Shown piece after piece: positions 7,919 to 13,405 of a stretch of DNA of 13,536 nucleotides. The DNA is from Betaproteobacteria bacterium RIFCSPLOWO2_02_FULL_68_150 (GTDB taxonomy: Bacteria > Pseudomonadota > Gammaproteobacteria > Burkholderiales > SG8-39), in the NCBI GenBank assembly GCA_001771975.1, contig MERE01000102.1, forward strand, positions 1 through 13,536. The letters are read 5' to 3'. The notes under the pieces were generated by a model. It was not told where the DNA came from and did not search any database. It saw nothing but the letters and a program-made list of their open reading frames with translations. Both the position numbers and the translations under genes were made by a program. Position 1 is the stretch's first letter; each line of letters begins with the position of its first letter.

Positions 7919-8245
7919 TCACGCGCCTGGCGCGCGATAGCCCACCCCGCCCGCCTTCTTCATCGCCTCCATGGCTTCGGCGGTTGTCAGGAGCGGGGTC
8001 GTGCGATAGGCGCTGATCCCACCGCTCGAGCCGACCGCCATCGAGACTGCGGCTGCACTTACGTTGTCGGGCATCTCGGCGATGACCACGGCGTCATACT
8101 CGCCAAACGCAAGCCAAAGACCGTGCAACTTGCCGCCCATGCGCTCGATCACAGGTCGGACTGCGGCGGCACGGTCCTGCGGGTTCTTGATCATCGCGGC
8201 AGTTGCCTGAGTGCCGTAGGACGCTTGCACGAGATAGAAAGGCAT
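7919..8245 (-). CDS. GYD domain protein
   Basis: A 108-residue protein of the GYD family of small alpha/beta (ferredoxin-like) proteins. It begins MPFYLVQASYG and carries the name-giving motif as FGEYDAVVIAEMPD (47-60), followed by a conserved alpha segment and ISAYRTTPLLTTAEA (77-91). There is no signal peptide. The start is well supported by AGGAGGAGG a few bases upstream of the ATG. It is divergent from the DUF1326/DUF2182 cluster and may share its control region, but the sequence alone does not show a functional link. The role of GYD proteins is not established to my knowledge. Confidence 0.88.
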   Translation of the reverse strand: MPFYLVQASYGTQATAAMIKNPQDRAAAVRPVIERMGGKLHGLWLAFGEYDAVVIAEMPDNVSAAAVSMAVGSSGGISAYRTTPLLTTAEAMEAMKKAGGVGYRAPGA

Positions 8246-8495
8246 GACTGTCCTCCTCCTGGAATATGCGGGAAGCCCGCGCGGAAATGCTACTCCGGGT
8301 CATGCTGCGGTGCGAGCAATAGCGCGTAATTCGCACCTCTGCGGCGCTACGGAGCAACGAAAACTGCCGCAAATCGGCCCAGTGGCTGACGTGGCTTGGT
8401 GAGGCCATGCCGCCGCATGTGTCGCTGGTCGTACGTTCCACCGAAAAGGGGTAGACTTTTCTGCGCCAGTCCGGCTGATTGCAGGGAGCGGGGCC
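8246..8495. promoter_or_regulatory. divergent control region, GYD / DUF1326 cluster
   Basis: These 250 bases hold no convincing gene. Next to the GYD start is a perfect hairpin GCGGG-AAG-CCCGC (8268-8280), which would lie in the GYD leader. On the other side TAGACT (8452-8457) could be the -10 for the DUF1326 cluster, but I find no convincing -35. GGGAGCGG shortly before the ATG at 8496 is the likely ribosome-binding site. No operator-like palindrome was seen. Confidence 0.35.
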
Positions 8496-9131
8496 ATGCC
8501 GACAAGCACTTGGAGCATCGAGGGTCCGCACGTCACCAATTGCAATTGCGACTACGGGTGCCCGTGTCAATACACTGCGCTTCCAACCGACGGCACGTGC
8601 AAGGCGGCCGTGGCCTGGCGCGTCGATCGCGGCCATTTCGGAGACACGCGGCTGGATGGCCTGTTCGCTGTAAACCTCTACAGTTGGCCTGGCGCGATCC
8701 ACCAGGGTAATGGCCACATGCAGAGCATCATCGACGATCGTGCCGATGAGGCGCAACGCCAGGCGCTTGCCGCCATTTTGCGCGGCGAAGGGGCTGATCC
8801 GGGATCCACCATGCTCCAGATCTACCGCGCCATGTGCTCGACGTACCACGAACCCCTGTTCATGCCCATCGAGCTGGAACTCGATATGGACAAGCGCACG
8901 GCCCGCCTCCGAGTTGCGGGACTGGTGGAAACCACTGTGGAGCCCCTGAAGAACCCGGTCACTGGCGCCGAGCACCGTGCCCGCATCGATCTCCCGATGG
9001 GCAAGGAGTTCCGCATCGCGGAAGTGGCGAGCGGCACGACTCGGGCGAGCGGCGTGATTCCGCTGGAATTCACGAATAGCCATGCGCATTTCGCCAATGC
9101 CAGGCTCACGTCCGCCGGGCTGGTGGCATGA
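8496..9131 (+). CDS. DUF1326 family protein, first copy
   Basis: A 211-residue protein of the DUF1326 family, with no signal peptide or membrane segment, so it is predicted to be cytoplasmic. The N-terminus has the family motif WSIEGPHVTNCNCDYGCPC, with C16, C18, C22 and C24 as CxCx3CPC, and a further C35 in DGTCKAA. After it come LDGLFAVNLYSWPGAIHQGNGHMQSIIDDRADEAQRQAL (52-90) and a beta-rich C-terminal half. The cysteine cluster looks like a soft-metal or thiol-redox site; this is inference, as the family function is not known to me. It is followed 30 bases later by a second DUF1326 gene and then DUF2182, and the three are probably one transcript. The copies share the motif architecture but are well diverged, so this is an old duplication. 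Confidence 0.9.
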   Translation: MPTSTWSIEGPHVTNCNCDYGCPCQYTALPTDGTCKAAVAWRVDRGHFGDTRLDGLFAVNLYSWPGAIHQGNGHMQSIIDDRADEAQRQALAAILRGEGADPGSTMLQIYRAMCSTYHEPLFMPIELELDMDKRTARLRVAGLVETTVEPLKNPVTGAEHRARIDLPMGKEFRIAEVASGTTRASGVIPLEFTNSHAHFANARLTSAGLVA

Positions 9132-9167
9132 GCGGTTATCCGGGGGCATCTTGAAAGGAGGATGAAC

Positions 9168-9782
9168 ATGGCTGGATGGCGCATCGAAGGTCAGTACATG
9201 GAGACCTGCAATTGCACCTACCTGTGCCCGTGTCCCAGTTCCAACCTGACGGCGCGGCCCACGGAGGGCGATTGCAAGGCAGCCCTCGCAATGCGAATCG
9301 ACCGGGGCGAAAAGGATGGCGTAGAACTCGATGGTCTTTCCTTCATCGTGGTGATGCATTCGCCCGGGGCAATGGCCGAAGGCAATATCACGGTCGGCCT
9401 TATCGTTGACGAGCGCGCGACGGAGAAGCAGACCGAAGCGATCGGCGCCATTGCCACTGGTGCGGCCGGTGGACCGATGGCGGCGCTTGCGCCGCTTGTC
9501 GGCCGAGTGGCCGGGGTGGAAAAACGCCCGATCAGCTTCAAGGTGGACGGCTTGCGGTACGCCGTCAAGGCGGGTGAACTCATCGACCAAGCCTGCGAGG
9601 GTGTCCCAGGGCCGGCGCGTGCCGGTGAGCCGATCTACCTGGACAATACCGGCCACCCGGTTAATTCCAGACTCGCGCTCGCCAAGGCGACACGCAGCCT
9701 GTTCCGAGCCTTCGGGATCAACTGGAACGATTCGGGTGGCACTCGCAACGGCCACTTTGCACCCTTCGCGTGGGCGGGGTAG
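9168..9782 (+). CDS. DUF1326 family protein, second copy
   Basis: A 204-residue DUF1326 protein with the same layout as its upstream neighbour: WRIEGQYMETCNCTYLCPC with C14, C16, C20 and C22, C36 in EGDCKAA, then LDGLSFIVVMHSPGAMAEGNITVGLIVDERATEKQ. I chose ATG 9168 because AAGGAGG (9155-9161) lies six bases before it; the ATG at 9162 is too close to that site and adds only two residues. The C-terminal part contains PISFKVDGLRYAVKAGE and the ending GINWNDSGGTRNGHFAPFAWAG, which differs from the first copy. Its stop lies inside the start of DUF2182 (13-base overlap), so the two are translated together. Probably cytoplasmic; function unknown, metal or thiol chemistry inferred from the cysteines. 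Confidence 0.9.
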   Translation: MAGWRIEGQYMETCNCTYLCPCPSSNLTARPTEGDCKAALAMRIDRGEKDGVELDGLSFIVVMHSPGAMAEGNITVGLIVDERATEKQTEAIGAIATGAAGGPMAALAPLVGRVAGVEKRPISFKVDGLRYAVKAGELIDQACEGVPGPARAGEPIYLDNTGHPVNSRLALAKATRSLFRAFGINWNDSGGTRNGHFAPFAWAG

Positions 9783-10573
9783 GACCGCAAGCGCTGCTTG
9801 ATCGGGGCATCGAGGCAACCCTGAGGCACGACCGCAGGGTTGTCGCGGTGAGCCTGGTCTTGGTCATCGCGCTGGCGTGGCTCTATCTCTGGCGCGACGC
9901 CCGGGCGATGAGTCACATGGACATGCCGGGCATGGCGATGGAAGGCATGTCGCACGGGTCGGGCGCATTCGCGGCAGGCGTCACGTTCGCCATGTGGACG
10001 GTGATGATGATCGGGATGATGCTGCCCAGTGCAGCGCCGACGATCCTTCTCTACGGCGCATTGGTCCGCAAGAACGGCGAGCGCGGCCACGTCTTGCCCG
10101 CGGTGTGGATATTCACGAGCGGATACCTGCTCGTCTGGACCGGCTTCAGCCTCGCGGCCGCGCTGCTGCAGGTGATTCTCGAACACAGCGGGCTGTTGAC
10201 GCCGATGATGGCCTCGGCGAGCACGGGTTTCAGCGCGACGCTGCTCATCGCGGCGGGAATCTACCAGTGGCTGCCACTGAAAGACGTTTGCCTGCGCAAA
10301 TGCCGCAATCCGATCGAGTTCTTCGCCACGCGCTGGCGTGCCGGGCGGGCCGGGGCGTTCCGGATGGGTGTCGAGCACGGCGCTTACTGCGTCGGCTGCT
10401 GCTGGGTGCTGATGCTGCTGCTGTTCGTGGCGGGAGTGATGAACCTGCTTTGGGTTGCGCTGCTGGCCGGCTTCGTCCTCGTCGAGAAAGTGCTTGCGAA
10501 GCGTGAATTGACGACCCGCTTGGCGAGCGCCGCGTTAGTGGTTTCGGGTCTGCTACTGCTCGTCCGGTCCTAG
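9770..10573 (+). CDS. DUF2182 integral membrane protein, predicted metal-binding
   Basis: A 267-residue membrane protein of the DUF2182 family, long described as a predicted metal-binding integral membrane protein. Hydrophobic segments lie at about 23-41, 68-96, 108-136, 153-170, 207-240 and 250-266. Between the first two is a Met/His-rich stretch, MSHMDMPGMAMEGMSH (47-62), of the kind that binds copper in periplasmic proteins. Family motifs are MWTVMMIGMMLPSAAP (75-90), the GIYQWLPLKDVCLRKCRNP segment with C174 and C178, and EHGAYCVGCCW (202-212) with H203, C207, C210 and C211. The GTG start at 9770 overlaps the DUF1326 stop. No later start is better placed, but the first 20 residues are uncertain. 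It is probably the membrane partner of the DUF1326 proteins. Confidence 0.88.
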   Translation: MGGVGPQALLDRGIEATLRHDRRVVAVSLVLVIALAWLYLWRDARAMSHMDMPGMAMEGMSHGSGAFAAGVTFAMWTVMMIGMMLPSAAPTILLYGALVRKNGERGHVLPAVWIFTSGYLLVWTGFSLAAALLQVILEHSGLLTPMMASASTGFSATLLIAAGIYQWLPLKDVCLRKCRNPIEFFATRWRAGRAGAFRMGVEHGAYCVGCCWVLMLLLFVAGVMNLLWVALLAGFVLVEKVLAKRELTTRLASAALVVSGLLLLVRS

Positions 10574-10578
10574 AGCCA

Positions 10579-10602
10579 GCGCGCCTTCCCAAAGGCTAGC
10601 GC
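10579..10602 (+). terminator. weak hairpin after the DUF2182 gene
   Basis: Five bases after the DUF2182 stop an imperfect hairpin forms: GCGC-GCCTT, loop CCCA, AAGGC-(TA bulge)-GCGC. No T-run follows, so it is at most a weak or factor-assisted terminator. Confidence 0.3.
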
Positions 10603-10663
10603 ATCTTACGGAAAATCGGCCCCGGGTGCATTGTATGAATCGTCACTGCCGTCCGCGTCGAAC

Positions 10664-10691
10664 GGCGCCCGATCGTTGCGATCGAAGCGCC
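10664..10691 (-). terminator. hairpin at the end of the abiEii gene
   Basis: A strong hairpin, GGCGC / CGATCG, loop TTG, CGATCG / GCGCC with a one- and two-base internal mismatch, begins at the abiEii stop codon (10691-10693). It lies between convergent genes and could end transcription from either side, but there is no T-run on either strand. Confidence 0.4.
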
Positions 10692-11656
10692 TATGGACGC
10701 GGGATCTTCATCGCGTGGTACACGGCCTCGTTGAAAGTAGCAGCGACCTCTCGAAACGGAGGTTTGTCGTCCCCGTAGATCATCGCTTCGACGAACTCTC
10801 CGTACCAATCTTCGAAGCGCTCGTCGTTGGTCAGCGCTGCAATCGCTCTCTTGGTCTCGCGCACCCGGTCTTCCACGTATTCCGGATGCTGCCTTGCGAA
10901 CTGCCGAGCATCATCGGCCGCTATTTCGTCCACGAGCATGGTCACGACATCCACGTCGACCGCGCCGCGTTTGGCGAGCTGATGCACGTCGTACAGATGG
11001 CGGACGATGGTGGTATCGAAATCGCCCCGGTGCCTGTTGGCTAGAAACTGCGCCGTGCGCCGAGTGAAGCTCACGAGCTTCTCGGCCATCGTCTCCGACA
11101 CGTCCAGGCATTCGAGCGACCCTTTACGCGAGAGCCTCAATTTGTCCGACACGTGAGTCTGTATCGTGCAGGTCAGCGGTCGACGGCGCGGTTCTGCCGT
11201 GTTGAATTCGATCTGGATGTCGGACCGGATAGCTGCGTGTGCAGTGAACCGCGTGGCGTAAGGAGCTTTGATGCCTATATAGCTGTTTGCGTCTCTGGAT
11301 ACGACCTGCGTGTCCGACGACTCGTATCCGAGCCCTCTCGACACCTCGATCGCACGCGCACGGAACTCTCCGAGCAGTGCGCGTCGGGCGTTGCGCGAAA
11401 GCCCTCGATCATGGATCGCGAGTTTGAAGTCCACATCTTCGGACATCCGATCGACAAGACGATGAGCCTTCGAGAGGCTCGTGCCCCCGCAGAACACCAG
11501 GCCGATCGCTTCGGAGTTCAGCCGCGATAGTGCAAGCGCCGCTTCGGTGATGAATACGTCCTTCTCCAGCATCGCCTCTGGCAGGCGGCCGAGTTTTTCA
11601 TCGGCCTGCCGCAGGTCGCTAAGCAGCTCTGCGTCTGCGCGACTTAGCTGTTTCAT
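10691..11656 (-). CDS. abiEii: AbiEii-type nucleotidyltransferase toxin
   Basis: A 321-residue protein of the AbiEii/AbiGii toxin family (DNA polymerase beta-like nucleotidyltransferase fold), the toxin half of AbiE phage-defence toxin-antitoxin systems. The nucleotidyltransferase core is clear: VFCGGTSLSKAHRLVDRMSEDVDFKL (54-79), with G57-G58-T59-S60 and the metal-binding D74 and D76. The later family segment SETMAEKLVSFTRR and then HLYDVHQL are also present. The length is normal and the frame intact, so it may be active. The ATG at 11656 lies inside the antitoxin gene (38-base overlap), with AAGGTGG just upstream, a typical coupled toxin-antitoxin arrangement. Related nucleotidyltransferase toxins modify tRNA or nucleotides; the target of this one cannot be read from the sequence. 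Confidence 0.87.
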   Translation of the reverse strand: MKQLSRADAELLSDLRQADEKLGRLPEAMLEKDVFITEAALALSRLNSEAIGLVFCGGTSLSKAHRLVDRMSEDVDFKLAIHDRGLSRNARRALLGEFRARAIEVSRGLGYESSDTQVVSRDANSYIGIKAPYATRFTAHAAIRSDIQIEFNTAEPRRRPLTCTIQTHVSDKLRLSRKGSLECLDVSETMAEKLVSFTRRTAQFLANRHRGDFDTTIVRHLYDVHQLAKRGAVDVDVVTMLVDEIAADDARQFARQHPEYVEDRVRETKRAIAALTNDERFEDWYGEFVEAMIYGDDKPPFREVAATFNEAVYHAMKIPRP

Positions 11657-12059
11657 ACACCACCTTGTCGGGGCCGAACTTGATGACCCGTGCGACCCGT
11701 TGCTTGCCTACGTCCAGTGCCTGCCGTGCCGGAATTTGAGTGCTGCGCCCTTTTCGATACGCTGCTGCCGCTTTGCTGCGCGAGACCATGTAGCCGACCT
11801 TCCGAAGTCCCTCGGTGGCGATCGCGATGAGCGGTTTCGCGGGAATGGGTTTCCCCGTAATGGATGAGCGACGAGCCTTCCCGTAGATCCCGTAACCCAC
11901 GCGCACCAATTCCCCACGCCTCACCAGTTCGAGCAAGGCGCGTCCCACCTGGTCGTAGTCGCCGAGATCCAGAAAGTCCTCGCGCACCAGTGCCGCCGCC
12001 CGGCGGTTACGCCGGATGCGGTCGCGAACGAGGTCGGTCAAGTCAGGCTTGCGGGGCAT
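11619..12059 (-). CDS. DUF6088 / AbiEi-like antitoxin and repressor
   Basis: A 146-residue basic protein that fits the DUF6088 group of AbiEi-like antitoxins. The N-terminal half (about 8-60) is a winged helix-turn-helix, with VREDFLDLGDYDQVGRALLELVRRGELVRVGYGIY; the GYGIY turn is typical. Next comes TGKPIPAKPL and a C-terminal part that would counter the toxin, ending in RRRR. AbiEi proteins bind repeats in their own promoter and also neutralise the toxin without stable contact (type IV); whether that holds here is inferred. The start is the only ATG giving the full domain. The base directly upstream belongs to a repeated AT-rich element and there is no Shine-Dalgarno sequence, which suggests a leaderless or operator-blocked start. 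It is G+C-rich like the chromosome, but its leader is AT-rich. Confidence 0.82.
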   Translation of the reverse strand: MPRKPDLTDLVRDRIRRNRRAAALVREDFLDLGDYDQVGRALLELVRRGELVRVGYGIYGKARRSSITGKPIPAKPLIAIATEGLRKVGYMVSRSKAAAAYRKGRSTQIPARQALDVGKQRVARVIKFGPDKVVYETAKSRRRRAA

Positions 12060-12164
12060 CGCAAAAATACGACAAATAAAATCTATATTCTAAAGTAAAA
12101 ACAGCGTCTTAGATACATCAAATGCCGAACGGCGATATACAAAAATACGACGACAAATACCAAT
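12060..12164 (-). promoter_or_regulatory. AT-rich promoter/operator region of the AbiE pair
   Basis: This stretch is sharply richer in A+T than its surroundings. It contains two copies of one element, read on the minus strand as TATTTGTCGTATTTTTG (12062-12078) and TATTTGTCGTCGTATTTTTG (12140-12159), differing by an extra GTC. The near copy ends two bases before the antitoxin ATG. Between them, TAGAAT on the minus strand about 27 bases before the ATG could be a -10. The repeats are the natural candidates for AbiEi binding and autoregulation. No binding data can be inferred beyond the repetition. Confidence 0.5.
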
Positions 12165-12257
12165 CTAACTATTTCCAAACAATGGCTTAGCGGCGTCGGA
12201 CACAGCCTTCGTACGCTCCATCATGATGATCGCGACCGACCGCAGCGAATCGGTCAA
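12165..12257 (-). pseudogene. 30-codon phage gene remnant
   Basis: A short open frame starts with a TTG that overlaps the stop of the preceding phage gene (TTGA) and ends at TAG (12165-12167). It encodes 30 residues, TDSLRSVAIIMMERTKAVSD followed by AAKPLFGNS, with a plausible helical start. The 3' end lies exactly where the sequence turns AT-rich, so it may be the first part of a larger phage gene cut off when the AbiE region was joined. I do not recognise the family, and chance is possible. Confidence 0.3.
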
Positions 12258-12574
12258 CGTCCCGTCGAGCCGCTAAAGGAGGCCCGAATCGTTACGCGCG
12301 CCTCGTCAAGGAGCGCCAACATCCTTTCACGACGGCAGCCGAGCATCTTGCGCTTATGGTTGATCGTCCCTCCGCGCAAGTACCAGACCTCCACGGCGCG
12401 CCGAAGCGGCGCCGTGAGCTTCCGTATCGCGTCGTCGGTTTCCTGCGCTTCGCCCGCGAGGATCGGCATCACGTTCTCGCCTCGCGGCGGCCGCGGCGAA
12501 AGGTTGTAAACCGGATACGGCGAGCCGCCGAGCGAACGGCGCTCCGAGAGCTTCCATCGCTACCAGTTGTTCAT
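12254..12574 (-). pseudogene. phage antitermination-like gene with an amber codon
   Basis: Reading from the ATG at 12574, the frame is MNNW, TAG (12560-12562), then an uninterrupted 101 codons starting RWKLSERRSLGG, running through SPYPVYNLSPR and ending in a domain at VMPILAGEAQETDDAIRKL. Its last part (VWYLRGGTINHKRKMLGCRRERMLALLDEA) is a helix-turn-helix typical of phage antitermination-like (Q-type) regulators. Without the TAG the protein would be 106 residues and start NNWxRWK, like intact relatives that begin with an N-W-A-R-W motif. The ATG overlaps the stop of the upstream phage gene as ATGA. One nonsense change therefore seems to have silenced it. A shorter product from GTG 12472 is possible but would lose a third of the protein. 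Confidence 0.6.
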
Positions 12575-12776
12575 CCGCCGCTGGTACTCGTGACCTTCGG
12601 TACGCGCCACTCTTCCCCCTTGCATCGCTCGCAGGTTCGGCCAGGCGTGCACCAGCGTCGTCCGTTTTCCCGTGCGCAGAACCAGGCGCCGTCTCCTTTC
12701 CTCGCAGCCAGTCATCCACGACTTCGACGCCAAACACCTCGCGCAAAGCGTCCACGAATGCGGCGACTGTCGGCAT
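12571..12776 (-). pseudogene. small phage protein gene with a one-base frameshift
   Basis: The gene starts MPTVAAFVDALREVFGVEVVDDW at 12776 and continues in another frame as LAARKGDGAWFCARENGRRW, CTPGRTCERCKGEEWRVPKV and TSTSGG before a TGA at 12571-12573. Together they give about 68 residues, and the total of 206 bases is one short of a whole number of codons, which points to a single lost base near 12706-12710. The pattern 'MPTV..FV..LRE.FG..VV' followed by 'F.A.ENG....GTP' is what I know from short, unnamed phage proteins found in proteobacterial prophages. The C-terminal part adds CxxC (TCERC). The next gene starts on its stop codon, so both come from one phage operon. Confidence 0.55.
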
Positions 12777-12829
12777 GTCGTCGCGCAGGCTCCGTTGCAT
12801 CGCGGAAGGCTACCGAACAAGCGGCGCAA

Positions 12830-13039
12830 CCGCTTGGCCGCATTGAATTCTTAGCGCGACTATTCTGGAGATGCCCCCAAGAATGCCCCCAGGTCCTCGG
12901 GACGATCGCTTTCTCTCCTACCGGATTGGAACCACCGACGACGGATCAAGAGTGGAACTCTACGCTGTGCCATTGACGAACCGACCTCACTCGCCAACAC
13001 CCGTCGACGAACGTCTGAACCCTACGTTGTCTGTTGGCC
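12830..13039. other. gene-free stretch with tandem 9-mers and a tRNA-like trace
   Basis: No gene is convincing in these 210 bases; the frame open from 12871 to 13140 on the plus strand has no recognisable protein. On the plus strand ATGCCCCCA occurs twice, at 12871-12879 and 12883-12891. On the minus strand GGTGGTTCCAATCC (about 12923-12936) resembles a tRNA T-arm, and upstream the string GTAGAGTTCCACTCTTGATC recalls the D-arm end and anticodon loop. The stems do not pair, so this is not a working tRNA gene. Together they may mark an old phage attachment site. Confidence 0.3.
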
Positions 13040-13183
13040 CTATTTCAGCTGCTGGAGGCTCGTCAGCGGCACGGCGAGCCGACGGCAGATTTTTCGGAGC
13101 GCAACGTCGGAGATTCCATAGCGCTTGGCGACCGTGGTAACGGGTTCCGCCCAGACTTCCTCGTAAAGCTTGGCGGCGCTCAT
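13040..13183 (-). pseudogene. truncated helix-turn-helix protein, 47 codons
   Basis: The 47-residue product begins MSAAKLYEEVWAEPVTTVAK and continues RYGISDVALRKICRRLAVPL before an unrelated ending TSLQQLK. It matches the N-terminal helix-turn-helix of a larger family of DNA-binding proteins whose usual start is 'ELY..VWAEPVTKVAKRYGVSDVALAK.CR...VPVPPRGYW'. Here the PPRGYW segment and all that should follow are missing, and I cannot find them in another frame downstream. It is therefore a broken gene; a functional stand-alone mini-regulator is less likely. It is divergent from the HipB-like gene, sharing the palindrome-rich region between them. There is no clear ribosome-binding site. Confidence 0.55.
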
Positions 13184-13256
13184 AGCGAAGAGTGACGGGC
13201 GGCATGCGCTGCTCCCTTGGGTTTACCGAGCTAAGGGCTAAGTAGGTCTACTAAGG

Positions 13257-13405
13257 TAAGCAGGCTTTTACTGCCTAATTTATTGGGCGTTATCCTGCTT
13301 AGTGCCCAATTTTTTTGGCATCTAAAAAAATAAGGAGTTGACCTAGTAGCTCACAATGCCTAATATATTAGGCATTATCCTACTTAACGCCTAACGTTAT
13401 GGGCA
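13257..13405. promoter_or_regulatory. four-palindrome operator array before the HipB-like gene
   Basis: Four 18-bp inverted repeats of the form NGCCYAAN..NGGCN lie in two pairs. A1 is TGCCTAATTTATTGGGCG (13272-13289), A2 TGCCCAATTTTTTTGGCA (13303-13320), B1 TGCCTAATATATTAGGCA (13357-13374, a perfect palindrome), B2 CGCCTAACGTTATGGGCA (13388-13405). Within each pair the starts are 31 bases apart, about three helix turns, and the spacer is conserved (TTATCCTGCTTAG and TTATCCTACTTAA). The two 49-bp units start 85 bases apart. A CCTRCTTA motif also recurs in both orientations. B1 covers the predicted -10 and B2 covers the start codon, as expected for self-repression. Confidence 0.75.
13338..13366 (+). 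promoter_or_regulatory. predicted promoter of the HipB-like gene
   Basis: TTGACC (13338-13343) and TAATAT (13361-13366) are separated by 17 bases and fit a sigma-70 promoter. The -10 lies inside the perfect palindrome B1, so a bound repressor would block it. A start site near 13373 would leave a leader of about 26 bases without a Shine-Dalgarno sequence before the ATG. Confidence 0.5.

Noticed and set aside
8094..9818. 574-codon open frame on the minus strand
   Set aside because: Runs antisense through both DUF1326 genes and the GYD region; no domain is visible.
12560..12562. TAG as a read-through or reassigned codon
   Set aside because: The adjacent phage gene is also broken by a frameshift, so decay explains both better than recoding.
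12918..12985. A functional tRNA gene on the minus strand
   Set aside because: T-loop purine replaced by C, anticodon stem and D-arm do not pair; at best a remnant.
12871..13140. 89-codon open frame on the plus strand
   Set aside because: No family resemblance, and it overlaps the tandem 9-mers, the tRNA-like trace and the truncated HTH gene on the other strand.
13272..13405. CRISPR-like repeat array
   Set aside because: Only two 49-bp units with internal palindromes and a start codon inside; no regular spacers. They are operators.
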